From Rossellomorea marisflavi (GTDB lineage: Bacteria; Bacillota; Bacilli; Bacillales; Bacillaceae_B), in assembly GCF_009806575.1 (NCBI RefSeq), contig NZ_CP047095.1, forward strand, positions 2,174,001 to 2,238,000: DNA of 64,000 nt. The letters run 5' to 3'. Shown here piece after piece: positions 7,825-16,822 of this stretch. The translations under genes and the position numbers were made by a program. Positions within the stretch are counted from its first letter, which is position 1, and each line of letters opens with the position of its first letter. Under the pieces are notes generated by a model. The model saw only the letters and a program-made list of their open reading frames with translations. It ran no database searches and was not told the DNA's origin.

Positions 7825-9105
7825 TTACGCAGCTTCTTGATTACCAAAGAAGGAGATATCAGCTACCATACGCTCTTCATTGAATGTTTCGCCCCTTTTG
7901 CTTAAACCATGAAGGACTTGAATCAATTTCCGACATAGGATTAACAACGCTTCTTTCTTAGCGACGGGGTGTTCGCGATGTTCACTATAGTAATCGTACA
8001 GGGACCGAAACGCTGGTATGGCGTGTAAAATCGGGAAAATCGCCTTATATATCAAGGAGCGTAGCCGTTTCCGCCCGCGTTTAGACAATCGCTTGTTCCC
8101 TTCTTTTTTTCCCGAGGAATTGGTGACTAACGTAAGACCCGCTAATTTTAGGATTTGGCGTGGACTCTTATAGTGTGAAAAGGCTCCTATTTCTGAAAGG
8201 ATCTCTACTACGGTGTTTTCTCCAATACCAGGGACCGAAAGGAACAGATCGAAATCTGTCATCTGTTTCGCCAACGTCACTAACTGCTTTTCTATGCTTA
8301 CCAGTTGTTCTTCAAGCAGCTTCATCTGTGTCAATAGAATTTGGATTTCTGCCCGTGCCATTTCAGGACTCTCCTGATAGCCAATAGATGTGGCCGCGAC
8401 ATCAAGAAGCTTAGTAAGGTTTTTAACCGAGAAATGCTTACCTCCCAGGTTCTTGAGGTTCTCCAAGAGCTTCTCAGGATCTTCTCTCACAAGGTCTTCC
8501 GGAAGAGGATAAGAAGAAAGAACAGTGGAGGCGTTCATTCCAATGGACTTATAAACCGAAATAAACTCAGGGAAGTATAGATCAATCCATCGCTTGATCC
8601 GGTTTTGAGTCGACGCTCCTTGTTTTTTCAGACGAGCCCTAAATGCCGAACCATGACGCAACTCTGCTTCAATAGGAGTCATGTCACGAGGAATACTGTA
8701 ATAGCCTTGCGGTATCATCTTGGCAATGACACGAGCGTCTTTCGGATCGTTTTTACTCTGTAGGTTGTCATCCAATTCTTTGGTTTGCTTCACATGGAGA
8801 GGGTTGACGAGAACAAAGCGAATGCCCCGATCCGTAAGGTACGAGGATAAATTCATCCAGTAATGACCGGTAGGTTCAAATCCAACGACTACATTCTTCT
8901 TTTGATGAGATTCCATCACCTTTAGGATGGTAGCGTAAAAGGTTTCAAAGCCTTGTCTGGACTGACGGAATGAGAAGCTTTTCTTGACCTCCCTACCTCG
9001 TTCATCCACTGCGCAGGCATAATGTACACACTTGGCGATGTCGACGCCAATCACCAATGTGTCCTCAGAAATTTGATTAATGCGTTCATTTCGATTATCA
9101 TGCAT
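7825..9105 (-). CDS. IS110-family transposase
   Basis: A 426-residue DEDD transposase. The N-terminal RuvC-like domain begins LVIGVDIAKCVHYACAVDE and continues with VVGFEPTGHYWMNL and NDPKDARVIAKM, which supply the acidic residues. The C-terminal domain has the helix-hairpin-helix LSVPGIGENTVVEILSEIG and then LTLVTNSSGKKEGNKRLSKR with the conserved serine. The length is normal and the frame intact, so it may be active. The SD lies inside a hairpin just upstream. Confidence 0.95.
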   Translation of the reverse strand: MHDNRNERINQISEDTLVIGVDIAKCVHYACAVDERGREVKKSFSFRQSRQGFETFYATILKVMESHQKKNVVVGFEPTGHYWMNLSSYLTDRGIRFVLVNPLHVKQTKELDDNLQSKNDPKDARVIAKMIPQGYYSIPRDMTPIEAELRHGSAFRARLKKQGASTQNRIKRWIDLYFPEFISVYKSIGMNASTVLSSYPLPEDLVREDPEKLLENLKNLGGKHFSVKNLTKLLDVAATSIGYQESPEMARAEIQILLTQMKLLEEQLVSIEKQLVTLAKQMTDFDLFLSVPGIGENTVVEILSEIGAFSHYKSPRQILKLAGLTLVTNSSGKKEGNKRLSKRGRKRLRSLIYKAIFPILHAIPAFRSLYDYYSEHREHPVAKKEALLILCRKLIQVLHGLSKRGETFNEERMVADISFFGNQEAA

Positions 9106-9106
9106 G

Positions 9107-9165
9107 TTAAAGATCCTCCTTTTTGTGTGTGGCTTCGCACCTGCATCATAAAGGAGGATCTTTTT
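9107..9165 (-). promoter_or_regulatory. hairpin sequestering the transposase RBS
   Basis: AAAGATCCTCCTTT and AAAGGAGGATCTTT form a perfect 14-bp stem around a loop of about 25 nt. On the minus strand the 3' arm contains the AAGGAGG that serves the transposase ATG at 9105. A transcript entering from outside would fold and hide the SD; a transcript starting inside the loop would expose it. This is a common IS device to limit transposase made by read-through. Confidence 0.6.
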
Positions 9166-9187
9166 TTGTGCAATAGGTCCATACTTT

Positions 9188-9262
9188 CCCCACAGGAATA
9201 GCTCCTGCGGGTAGAGTAGCTTAGAGGAGACCCCGCCGCCTTGCCGAGGAGGCCCGGGCTAC
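9188..9262 (+). repeat. Bacillaceae REP-like GC-rich repeat
   Basis: The segment CTCCTGCGGGTAGAGTAGC, then GGAGACCCCG, then GCCGAGGAGGCCCGGGCT, has the order of a GC-rich repeat found between genes in many Bacillaceae (recalled, not searched). It directly abuts the insertion sequence. The interval 9106-9412 holds the IS end, this repeat and the promoter of the next gene; I see no further gene. Confidence 0.45.
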
Positions 9263-9355
9263 CAGTGTTCGTCATTCAATGGCACCTTTTTGTTTTGCCT
9301 CAACCTCTTTTTATCTCAAGTTTTCAATCAGTCCTCCATTTATTATCAGACAATA

Positions 9356-9384
9356 TTGAATAATCACTCAATCGTTGTTATACT
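9356..9384 (+). promoter_or_regulatory. sigma-A promoter of the 9416 gene
   Basis: TTGAAT (9356-9361), a 17-bp spacer and TATACT (9379-9384) lie 32 bp upstream of the TTG start, with AGGAGG in between. Confidence 0.6.
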
Positions 9385-9415
9385 GTGAAAATCATGTCGA
9401 AGGAGGAATAGATTG

Positions 9416-9769
9416 TTGATCAACTATCATAATCGAACATTTACTGCAGTAGAAAACTCTGAAAACGGGGAGGTCTCGACACGGACCATTTTCACATACC
9501 AGCAGGAAGGAGACCTTCTGACTGGTTCGTATGAAGGTGGGGAAATACAAAAAGGCTTCCTTATCGGATTGGTTGGCGATGATGGATGTCTTGATTTCCG
9601 CTATAATCATGTGAATGTGGATGGAGCCATCCGTGGGGGGATATGTCGATCCACTCCGACTCTTCTGGATGATGGGAGAATTGAACTGAAGGAGGACTGG
9701 GAATGGCTGGATGAAGCAAGGTCGAAGGGTCATTCTGTGATAAGGGAAATAGTGGAAGGAGACCGTTGA
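9416..9769 (+). CDS. conserved hypothetical protein (often labelled N-acetylglutamate synthase)
   Basis: A 117-residue beta-rich protein: [18 protein letters not shown], then [20 protein letters not shown] and [19 protein letters not shown]. Close Bacillus homologues are, from memory, annotated as n-acetylglutamate synthase, but no acetyltransferase motif is visible here and the name should not be trusted. AGGAGG at 9401-9406 is 9 nt before TTG 9416, my preferred start; TTG 9413 is the alternative. The stop overlaps the start of the Nudix gene, so the two are translationally coupled. Confidence 0.7.
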   Translation: MINYHNRTFTAVENSENGEVSTRTIFTYQQEGDLLTGSYEGGEIQKGFLIGLVGDDGCLDFRYNHVNVDGAIRGGICRSTPTLLDDGRIELKEDWEWLDEARSKGHSVIREIVEGDR

Positions 9770-10236
9770 CCATCATACATACAAAGTTTTGGACGCTATG
9801 CTTAATCAAGGACGGAGATCGGGTCTTGATGATCGACCGGCAGCACGATGATTTTACAGGTTTTATCCCTCCGGGTGGCAAAGTAGAGTTTCCTGAATCC
9901 TTTACCGCAGCCGCAATCCGCGAGGTGAAGGAAGAGACCGGTCTTGAAGTAAAGAACCTACAATACAAAGGGATTTATGAGTATGTCAACCCTGAAAGAA
10001 TGGAAAGGTATATCATCTTTAATTATCTTACGACTGAGTTTTCCGGAGAACTCTTGAAAAACCCGGCGGAGGGAATTCCCACGTGGATTGCCCTCTCCGA
10101 CGTTCCAGGGCTCCCTATGCAGGCTTCCATCAGGAGGCGATTCCCTTACCTCTTGAAAAAAGGTACATTCGAGATACATGTGACATGGAATGAATCGAGA
10201 GGTTGCGAGGGTGATGTCAGTATAACTGTCACATGA
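9766..10236 (+). CDS. Nudix hydrolase
   Basis: A 156-residue MutT/Nudix pyrophosphohydrolase. The Nudix box reads [20 protein letters not shown] followed by ETGLEV, complete with the metal-binding Glu residues. It starts GFIPPG, as in 8-oxo-dGTP-type members, but the substrate cannot be assigned. The start is TTG at 9766 inside the TTGA overlap with the preceding stop, with GGAAGGAGA just upstream. The C-terminal 25 residues are not typical Nudix and may be a short extension. Confidence 0.88.
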   Translation: MTIIHTKFWTLCLIKDGDRVLMIDRQHDDFTGFIPPGGKVEFPESFTAAAIREVKEETGLEVKNLQYKGIYEYVNPERMERYIIFNYLTTEFSGELLKNPAEGIPTWIALSDVPGLPMQASIRRRFPYLLKKGTFEIHVTWNESRGCEGDVSITVT

Positions 10237-10260
10237 AGGAGACATGGGAAGACGAGCACG

Positions 10261-11139
10261 TTAATAATGGAAGCGGGACAAGAATTGAAGGAATTGCTGC
10301 TGGGTTTCATGTGGATATTTCCATAGGGAGTATGCATTTGCTTCCGGTAGTTCAAACGAACGGACTGGAATTTCCATCAGTCTCCCTTCAAGGAGTTCCC
10401 TTCTGACTGTGGAAGAAGGCAGAAACGATACGCCAAGCCCCTCGGCAATGAATCGTTTAGTGATGTGGATTTGTGAAACCTTCATCATCTTGGAGTTGGG
10501 GTAAAAATGTTTCAGGATCTCGCACAGTTCCTCCCAATAACCTGGGTGGTTATGGGTGAGGATCCTGGCATGGTGGAGAACTTCTTCTTCATCGAGGGGA
10601 AGGGCGGATTCAAAATCTCTCCCATCATGCGGCGCGACGAGCATGACCCTGTCCGAGTAGAGTTTTTCACTTCCTACCTCTTTATGAAGGGAGGGAAGAC
10701 AGGATAGCCCGATATCAACTTCTTCATTCATGACGGCACGTTCAATATCACTGGACTCGATGATCTTCACGTCCACTTCAACGTAAGGATATTCGTTCAT
10801 GAATCGTTTCAATACGGCAGGCAGGATGGTATCGGCTATCAAGGGAGAGATGGCAATCTTCAATGCAGCGGTATACCCTTGCATGAAGGATCGCATTTTC
10901 TTCAATCCATCTTCATGAACCCTCACCATCTCTTTAGCTTCCCCCACAAAGTATCGACCTGCTTCGGTCAATGCCACCTTCTTGTTGCTCCGTTCAAAAA
11001 GGGCCACACCCAGCTCTTTTTCCAGCTGCTTGATATGGACCGATACGGATGGCTGAGATATATACAATTGTTCAGATGCCTTTCTGAAATTGCGTGTCTG
11101 AGAAGCTGCGATGAACGTCCGTAGCCAGTTCAACTCCAA
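10261..11139 (-). CDS. citR: LysR-type regulator, CitR-like
   Basis: A 292-residue LysR-family regulator. The N-terminal winged helix includes FRKASEQLYISQPSVSVHIK and then QLEKELGVALFERS; the rest is the two-lobed effector domain. I place the start at TTG 11139 because GGAGTG lies about 7 nt upstream and the product then begins MELNWLRTF, the standard LysR N-terminus. It is divergent from citrate synthase, the arrangement of citR/citA in Bacillus subtilis, where CitR represses citA. The target assignment rests on this synteny. Confidence 0.88.
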   Translation of the reverse strand: MELNWLRTFIAASQTRNFRKASEQLYISQPSVSVHIKQLEKELGVALFERSNKKVALTEAGRYFVGEAKEMVRVHEDGLKKMRSFMQGYTAALKIAISPLIADTILPAVLKRFMNEYPYVEVDVKIIESSDIERAVMNEEVDIGLSCLPSLHKEVGSEKLYSDRVMLVAPHDGRDFESALPLDEEEVLHHARILTHNHPGYWEELCEILKHFYPNSKMMKVSQIHITKRFIAEGLGVSFLPSSTVRRELLEGRLMEIPVRSFELPEANAYSLWKYPHETQQQFLQFLSRFHY

Positions 11140-11250
11140 CTGAATCACTCCTTGATTAAAAAAAGTAATTGATCCATTCAAATAAATATAATGTTCTTAA
11201 TTAATACTCTACTATACACTGAGATTAATAACCAGTGAGGAGTGAAGAGC

Positions 11251-12345
11251 ATGTATCAACCGGGATTGAAAGGAATCGTAGCCGCTCAAACGGCCATCAG
11301 CCATATTGATGGAGAGAAGGGTATTCTTATATATAGAGGACATGATGTACGGACTCTTACGGGAAAATGTTCATTTGAACAAGCAGCGTTTCTTCTCTGG
11401 TATGGTAGACTCCCTTCCAAAGAAGAAGGCGAACATATGGTGGAGGAGTTGAAAAACAACCGAACGCTCTCCGAAGCTATGCTGGATGTCCTTACACGTC
11501 TTCCTGAAAACATGGATCGCATGAGCGTGCTGAGGACCGTCTTGTCAGCTGAAGGGGGATCCGAATATGGGTGGAAGCCTACCCTGAATCAAGCAGTACG
11601 GATTACGGCACTCATCCCGACCATCATCGCATACAGAGAACGTCATCTCAAGGAGTTGGATTTTATCGAGCCTCATGAAGAACTGGGGCATGTTTCAAAC
11701 TATCTGTATATGCTTACAGGAGCCGAGCCCGATCGCGCTGTTTCCCAAGCCCTCGAAACCTATATGATACTGACCATGGAGCACGGGATGAACGCTTCGA
11801 CCTTTTCTGCAAGAGTCACGGCATCTACTGAATCCGATCTGATTTCATCCGTCATTTCAGCGATAGGAACGATGAAAGGGCCTCTTCATGGAGGGGCACC
11901 GACAGGCGTAATCGCTCTCCTGGAGGAAATAGGGAGGGAAGAAAACGGAGAGAACGTAATCAGGGAGAAGATTTCCCAAGGGGAAAAACTGATGGGGTTT
12001 GGTCACAGGATCTACAAGACGCGTGATCCCCGAGCGACAGCCCTTAAAGGCAAACTACTTGAATTCCGCGGGGAAAATAAGGAGCTTGATCTCGCCATTG
12101 CGATTGAAGAGATCGCTGTCAAACTCCTTGAAGAACTGAAACCGGGCAGGGGTCTTTATACGAATGTGGAGTATTACGCTGCATCGATCATGAGGGCCAT
12201 CAATCTTCCTGATCACCTCTTCACCCCAACATTTACAGCTGCTAGGGCTGTCGGCTGGACGGCCCATGTACTCGAGCAATCCGAAGATAATACGATATTC
12301 AGGCCGCAATCTCACTACATCGGAAGCCTTGCGGAACCCATTTGA
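11251..12345 (+). CDS. citA: citrate synthase
   Basis: A 364-residue type II-like citrate synthase of the short Gram-positive class, condensing acetyl-CoA and oxaloacetate. Landmarks: GLKGIVAAQTAISHIDGEKG and IYRGHDVRTL at the N-terminus, LTMEHGMNASTFSARV, GPLHGGAPTGV with an active His, GFGHRIYKTRDPRA with the second His, and LFTPTFTAARAVGWTAHVLE near the end. GAGGAG at 11236-11241 precedes ATG 11251 by 9 nt. The divergent citR supports the name citA (the minor enzyme) rather than citZ, which normally precedes icd and mdh. Confidence 0.92.
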   Translation: MYQPGLKGIVAAQTAISHIDGEKGILIYRGHDVRTLTGKCSFEQAAFLLWYGRLPSKEEGEHMVEELKNNRTLSEAMLDVLTRLPENMDRMSVLRTVLSAEGGSEYGWKPTLNQAVRITALIPTIIAYRERHLKELDFIEPHEELGHVSNYLYMLTGAEPDRAVSQALETYMILTMEHGMNASTFSARVTASTESDLISSVISAIGTMKGPLHGGAPTGVIALLEEIGREENGENVIREKISQGEKLMGFGHRIYKTRDPRATALKGKLLEFRGENKELDLAIAIEEIAVKLLEELKPGRGLYTNVEYYAASIMRAINLPDHLFTPTFTAARAVGWTAHVLEQSEDNTIFRPQSHYIGSLAEPI

Positions 12346-12360
12346 CCAGTACACTGCATG

Positions 12361-12387
12361 GCCCTCCATCTATATGGAGGGCTTTTT
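12361..12387 (+). terminator. terminator of citA
   Basis: GCCCTCCAT (12361-12369) pairs perfectly with ATGGAGGGC (12374-12382) across a 4-nt loop, followed by TTTTT. Confidence 0.92.
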
Positions 12388-12576
12388 ATCATGCATTGAG
12401 AAGAAGGTGTTGCAAAGGAATGAGACGAATGGGCCATACAGGTGAAAAAAATGCATAATATAGGGGATGAAACACACATTTTGTCAAAAAAAGATGAAAT
12501 AAGCCATGATTTTAAGGATATTTATGGTAAGTTATAAGAGAGCACTATACGGATGGAAAAAACGGGGGTGAGTGCC

Positions 12577-13050
12577 TTGAATGTAGTACCTGTTAAGGAG
12601 ATAGAGGTCAAAGAACGAGTCGGATTCTTCCTTAGGCATTGGGGAGGTACAGAGATGGTCATCTCTACAGGCATCCATGATTGTGTCAACCTAGACGGAT
12701 TTGCTTGTTTAGAAGACAACAAGATCCTGGGACTTATTACGTTTGTGTACGGAAATCAAGAGTGTGAAATCATTTCATTGGACAGCTTGCGGGAAGGAGT
12801 CGGCATCGGTTCATTCCTTCTAAGAAGGGTGGAAGAGGAAGCCGTCATCAATGGATGTCTTTCCCTTTCCGTCATTACGACAAATGATAATCTCAACGCT
12901 CTCGGGTTTTACCAGCGAAGGGGCTTCCAATTAATAGACCTCAAATGCAACGCTGTGGAAACAGCCAGAATTCATAAACCTTCGATTCCATATATAGCTG
13001 AAAACGGAATTCCCATTAGGGACGAGATTCTATTAAACAAACAACTTTGA
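12577..13050 (+). CDS. GNAT-family N-acetyltransferase
   Basis: A GNAT fold protein of about 157 residues. The acetyl-CoA pyrophosphate loop reads LREGVGIGSFLLRRVEEEA, and NDNLNALGFYQRRGFQ is the usual C-terminal motif. The substrate is unknown. A G-rich SD (GGGGGTGA, 12564-12571) favours TTG 12577; the ATG at 12553 has no SD. It may lead into the histidine kinase gene 36 bp downstream. Confidence 0.85.
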   Translation: MNVVPVKEIEVKERVGFFLRHWGGTEMVISTGIHDCVNLDGFACLEDNKILGLITFVYGNQECEIISLDSLREGVGIGSFLLRRVEEEAVINGCLSLSVITTNDNLNALGFYQRRGFQLIDLKCNAVETARIHKPSIPYIAENGIPIRDEILLNKQL

Positions 13051-13086
13051 AAACATCCAATGACCCTTTAGTGGAGGAGGATACGC

Positions 13087-14868
13087 ATGGAGTATATGCT
13101 GTTAGTCGCTATCGCATTCATACCATTTATCATCTCGATTTCATTGATCATTTACTCCAGATCCACTGTCTCCGTTGCCCTTGCCTGCTTTCTGGTCCTG
13201 CTCGGGGCATGGCAGCTTGAAATCGCGTCCCTCTATGCAGACGGGCTCCTGTCAGAGCAGGTGATTGACCGTTTATTCAGGATTTTCAGGGTCGGTCCGA
13301 TACTGATCATGCCGATCATCTATTATTTCATTTACTATTTGGTCAGTGAACATGAAGAGTTGAGACGCTACAGGAAATGGATCAATCGAACAAGCCTGAG
13401 TGTGATGATCGGATACAGTATTCTGGTTTATATCATCAATTTCACGGAATATGGAGTCACGTCGTATATGGTAGCCCCGGGGAGGGTATATTCCCCTACC
13501 CACTGGCTTCCGGTCTATGGATCCCTGAACTGGACGTTCCTCCTGAATATTTTCCTTGTATTCATACACACCTTCCTGCTTCTTAGGGTCACCATCTTGA
13601 TGAAGGACCCGATCTATAAGCTGTTTTATGGAAAATTGATCATTGGTGCACTATTCGTGTTCTTGAATGGAGTGACAAGTGGATTTGGGTTATTCCCCTT
13701 ATTCTTTTCAAGTTTCAATTCCATTCTTGTCGCCATCCTTTTATTCATCGGTTTCTTTCAGATGCAGACAGCGCGTGTAAAGCAGGCAAACACCCGTCTG
13801 GCGAAACAGAGTGAGCTCTTGGAAGCCATCATGAATCTGAATCCGAACTATTTGATCGTCATGAACCAATCAAATCAGATCATCAAGGTTAATGACTCCG
13901 CAGAAAAACTCTGGGATGTGGACAAAACCGAGTTAACGGGAAAAGATTTCAGCGTACTGGCAGAGCCTCCCTACTCGATCAACCCCTTACGTAAAGACGT
14001 ACAGAGATTCGTTAATAAAACAGGCAGGCCGTACTATATCCAGTGGGGGTTCCAAAAGTTGGATCAAGCCGAGAAGGAATATCACACATTGTTCTACGGA
14101 ATCGACTTCTCAAAGCAAAAAGAAAATGAGCGTTTGTTGCTGTCGTCTGAAAAATCAAAAGTCATCGGGGAACTTGCAGCGAGCATCGCCCATGAGATAC
14201 GGAATCCATTGACAACGGTCAGGGGATTTATTCAATTATCAAAAGAAGTTCAGAAAGAAAATGGATACGAAGATATCGTCCTTGAAGAAATCGATCGCAT
14301 CAATGAGGTTTTGAAGGAATTATTGCTTCTCGCCAAACCTGAAGCACAAGTGGAAGATACCGGTGATAGCTCCACTTCCATATCCGTCGTGCATGAAGTC
14401 AATACCATCAAGCTTCTGTTTGAAGCCATTGCCATGGAACAAAATAAAAGCATCAGCATCCACAATACGCTTGACCATGGACACCTGGTCCGATTCGAGA
14501 AATCCCATTTCAAGCAGGTGATCATCAATATTTTGAAGAATAGTTTTGAAGCACTTCCTAAAATGGGTAAAATCAAGATTAAAATCGATGAAAAAAGCGG
14601 GAAGACCAGGATTCGGATTCTCGATAATGGTCGGGGTATTGCGAGAGAACGACTGTCCAGGATCGGTGAGCCTTATTATACCAATAAGGAAAAAGGCACG
14701 GGGATCGGTTTGACCATCTGCTTTAAATTGATCGCTGATTACAGCGGACAAATGAAGGTGAAAAGCAAAATCGGATGGGGTACGGTCGTCACCATCACCC
14801 TTGATCCGGTTCCGATGGAAAGCCGACCGCCGAAAGAAGAGTTAGACGGAAGGAGCACGGTGGTATGA
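13087..14868 (+). CDS. sensor histidine kinase (7-helix membrane sensor, PAS, sporulation-type)
   Basis: A 593-residue membrane kinase. Residues 1-225 hold about seven membrane segments. A PAS domain (about 240-350) starts near LLEAIMNLNPNYLIVMNQS. The HisKA box GELAASIAHEIRNPLTTVRG carries the phospho-acceptor His369, and the ATPase domain has NILKNSFEAL, ILDNGRGI and GTGIGLTICFKLI. The HisKA sequence is of the kind found in Bacillus phosphorelay kinases (KinA-E), which phosphorylate Spo0F. No response regulator lies nearby, consistent with such an orphan kinase. SD GGAGGAGG is strong; the stop overlaps the methyltransferase start by 4 bp. Confidence 0.9.
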   Translation: MEYMLLVAIAFIPFIISISLIIYSRSTVSVALACFLVLLGAWQLEIASLYADGLLSEQVIDRLFRIFRVGPILIMPIIYYFIYYLVSEHEELRRYRKWINRTSLSVMIGYSILVYIINFTEYGVTSYMVAPGRVYSPTHWLPVYGSLNWTFLLNIFLVFIHTFLLLRVTILMKDPIYKLFYGKLIIGALFVFLNGVTSGFGLFPLFFSSFNSILVAILLFIGFFQMQTARVKQANTRLAKQSELLEAIMNLNPNYLIVMNQSNQIIKVNDSAEKLWDVDKTELTGKDFSVLAEPPYSINPLRKDVQRFVNKTGRPYYIQWGFQKLDQAEKEYHTLFYGIDFSKQKENERLLLSSEKSKVIGELAASIAHEIRNPLTTVRGFIQLSKEVQKENGYEDIVLEEIDRINEVLKELLLLAKPEAQVEDTGDSSTSISVVHEVNTIKLLFEAIAMEQNKSISIHNTLDHGHLVRFEKSHFKQVIINILKNSFEALPKMGKIKIKIDEKSGKTRIRILDNGRGIARERLSRIGEPYYTNKEKGTGIGLTICFKLIADYSGQMKVKSKIGWGTVVTITLDPVPMESRPPKEELDGRSTVV

Positions 14869-15515
14869 ACAGTTGGGAACAAGCATATCGAAAAACGGAC
14901 AACCTGTGGGGAAAGCGTCCTGATCGATCCCTTATTGAATACAGCTCTCTCCTTAATGAAGGAGACGCCATTTTAGATCTCGGAATGGGGGAGGGGAGGA
15001 ACGCGTATTATTTCGCCGCAAAAGGACATCCCGTCACCGGTGTCGATTATTCCTCAGCTGCCGTCAAGCGCTGCGGGGAAATCGCCATTGAGTCGGGGGT
15101 GGAGATGGAAGCGCTTGTCGCTGACATAACGCGTTTCCCTGTACCTCCTTCAACGTATTCGCTGATTATCTTAAGCAACGTACTGAACTTCTTCCATCCG
15201 CTTGAAATCGAACGAATCCTCCATAAGGCCATCAGCGGTCTTGTAAAGAAAGGAATGGTCTACATTCAAGCTTTCAGTCGCGAGGATCCTGCCTATGCGA
15301 GGAATGAGAAGATGGCTGCAAAAGTGGATGAAGGAACTTTCTATAGAGAAAAGAATGAAACGTACATCCATTTTTTCTCCAAGAGTTCCCTCCTTGACTA
15401 TTTCACAGATTTCGACGTTCTGATCATGACAGAATCCTATCGTTTGGATCTTACACACGGCGAGCCCCACTATCATGGCGTCATTGAGCTCCTTGTCAGG
15501 AAGAAAGCAGGATGA
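14865..15515 (+). CDS. class I SAM-dependent methyltransferase
   Basis: A 216-residue soluble methyltransferase. Motif I is ILDLGMGEGRNAYYFAAKGH, followed by VTGVDYSSAAVKRC, the arrangement of TehB/thiopurine-type small-molecule methyltransferases. The substrate is unknown. It overlaps the kinase stop (ATGA) and its own stop overlaps the next start in the same way, so the genes are translationally coupled. Confidence 0.88.
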   Translation: MNSWEQAYRKTDNLWGKRPDRSLIEYSSLLNEGDAILDLGMGEGRNAYYFAAKGHPVTGVDYSSAAVKRCGEIAIESGVEMEALVADITRFPVPPSTYSLIILSNVLNFFHPLEIERILHKAISGLVKKGMVYIQAFSREDPAYARNEKMAAKVDEGTFYREKNETYIHFFSKSSLLDYFTDFDVLIMTESYRLDLTHGEPHYHGVIELLVRKKAG

Positions 15516-16435
15516 ACGAGCAGATTCGCTTCATAAAAGTCCGGGGTGCCGCTATGGAAGTATGGGAAATGGGGGAAGGTGCGCCCGTGGTCATCTTGAC
15601 TGGCATGAATTCGCCTATTTGGGAATGGCATCCAGTGGTGCAGGCTCTCTCAAGGAATCACAGGGTCATTCTATTTCATCGACCTGGCCTTGGCAAGAGT
15701 GAGATCGGGGATCATACCCGAAGGACGGGGGCCATTGCCGAAGAACTGAATGAGCTGCTTCCTTTACTAGGGATCCATGAACCGATCATGCTCATCGGGC
15801 ATTCATATGGAGGGCTGTGTGCACAGCATTTTGCTCGATGGTACCCTTCGAAGATCAAAGCGCTTCTTCTGGTGGATTCTACCTCAGTCAACCTTCATCG
15901 ACTCGACGATCTCGATCTCCCTGTGATGGATGCAGACAATGATGCTGCCTGGCTCGAAACCTGTCTATCCTATAGCGAGAAGACTCGCGAAGAGCTTAAG
16001 GTTGTAATCCCCCTCGGTTGGGACTCTGGTCTGCCCACTCCGTTGCTTGAAAAGCTCAGCGATTTCCAATGGAATCCACTCATGTATGCAGCCATGCACT
16101 CGGAGGTTACATGGTGGAAGGAGGACGCATGGATAATTAAGAATGGTCCTCGGTTTCCTGTAATCCCTTTAGTGGTCATTGCCCGTGATAAAAAATCTAT
16201 AATACGGCAAGAAGATGGACTCCCTGAGTGGGAGAAAAGAATATTTGAAGCCCTTTGGGAAAAGCTGATGTATGAACAGACAAGGCTGACGGAAGGCAGC
16301 CGGTTCATCGTGGCGGAAGGATCAGGACATGCGGTACATCTTGATCGACCCGACGTCGTCGTGGAAGCCTTTCATCATCTGACGAAGAAGGTGCAGGAAA
16401 ATGAAGGTGCTGGTGGATCTTGTCCTATCCATTGA
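15512..16435 (+). CDS. alpha/beta hydrolase
   Basis: A 307-residue cytoplasmic alpha/beta-hydrolase. The oxyanion region is VVILTGMNSPIWEWHPV, the nucleophile elbow is LIGHSYGGLCAQHFARWYP, and the catalytic His is in VAEGSGHAVHLDRPD near the C-terminus. A specific substrate cannot be assigned. It starts in an ATGA overlap with the methyltransferase, and the next small gene begins inside its 3' end. Confidence 0.88.
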   Translation: MNEQIRFIKVRGAAMEVWEMGEGAPVVILTGMNSPIWEWHPVVQALSRNHRVILFHRPGLGKSEIGDHTRRTGAIAEELNELLPLLGIHEPIMLIGHSYGGLCAQHFARWYPSKIKALLLVDSTSVNLHRLDDLDLPVMDADNDAAWLETCLSYSEKTREELKVVIPLGWDSGLPTPLLEKLSDFQWNPLMYAAMHSEVTWWKEDAWIIKNGPRFPVIPLVVIARDKKSIIRQEDGLPEWEKRIFEALWEKLMYEQTRLTEGSRFIVAEGSGHAVHLDRPDVVVEAFHHLTKKVQENEGAGGSCPIH

Positions 16436-16619
16436 TGGGATACATATGAGAAAGGGCGGGGAATTTGATGTGAGGAAACGATCAGATATCCCGCTTCTGA
16501 TTTGCCGCTGGATCAATCAAATCAAAATGGATACCGGATATAGAGATACGGAGATTGTAAGCGTTTATCTAGATGGGAGTAAAGATTTGACGGAAGAAGT
16601 CAGGCTGACTTGCCGTTGA
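16401..16619 (+). CDS. small conserved-looking hypothetical protein
   Basis: A 72-residue protein beginning MKVLVDLVLSIDGIHMRKGG, with a basic middle and acidic end. I do not recognise it. It starts inside the last 35 bp of the hydrolase gene with AAGGTG 7 nt upstream of the ATG, which suggests coupling to the four-gene operon. The frame shows ordinary coding composition and no signal peptide. Confidence 0.6.
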   Translation: MKVLVDLVLSIDGIHMRKGGEFDVRKRSDIPLLICRWINQIKMDTGYRDTEIVSVYLDGSKDLTEEVRLTCR

Positions 16620-16696
16620 AAGAGGTGTGATCGGTTCTCGAAGGATTGAATACTGATCGTCAAAAGAGCCTGAACAGACAGCTGCCCGGCAAAAAG

Positions 16697-16810
16697 ATGA
16701 CTCCGTGTCTCGGGGTTTGCAGGTACTTGATGGTAGACAAAGAGGGATTTCCACACACTCCAAACGGGAATGTATTCACAGGCCATAAAAAAGTTCAAAA
16801 TGCTGGATAG
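16697..16810 (+). CDS. possible tiny ORF upstream of the HAD gene
   Basis: A 37-codon frame beginning MTPCLGVCRYLMVDKEG, ending 12 bp before the HAD hydrolase. The Cys-x3-Cys start is reminiscent of small metal-binding proteins, but there is no convincing SD and the frame is also open upstream of the ATG. It may be a gene remnant or chance. The rest of 16620-16822 shows nothing else. Confidence 0.22.
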   Translation: MTPCLGVCRYLMVDKEGFPHTPNGNVFTGHKKVQNAG

Positions 16811-16822
16811 GAGGTCTGTACA

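Larger units (their letters stand above)
7590..9172 (-). mobile_element. IS110-family insertion sequence (IS1111-like layout), ends approximate
   Basis: One DEDD transposase gene occupies most of the element, with roughly 230 nt of non-coding DNA after it and only about 65 nt before it. That layout, plus related inward-facing segments near the ends (AATCCCCCCTTTTT at 7599-7612 and, on the minus strand, GATCCTCCTTTATG from about 9159), suits the IS1111 group, which has subterminal inverted repeats. IS110-type elements make no regular target duplication, so the exact ends cannot be fixed here. The flanks contain REP-like repeats, a favoured target for this family. Confidence 0.75.

Noticed and set aside
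16556..16569. cre-like sequence TGTAAGCGTTTATC
   Set aside because: It is inside a coding region, lacks the final CA, and no promoter is near; most likely chance.
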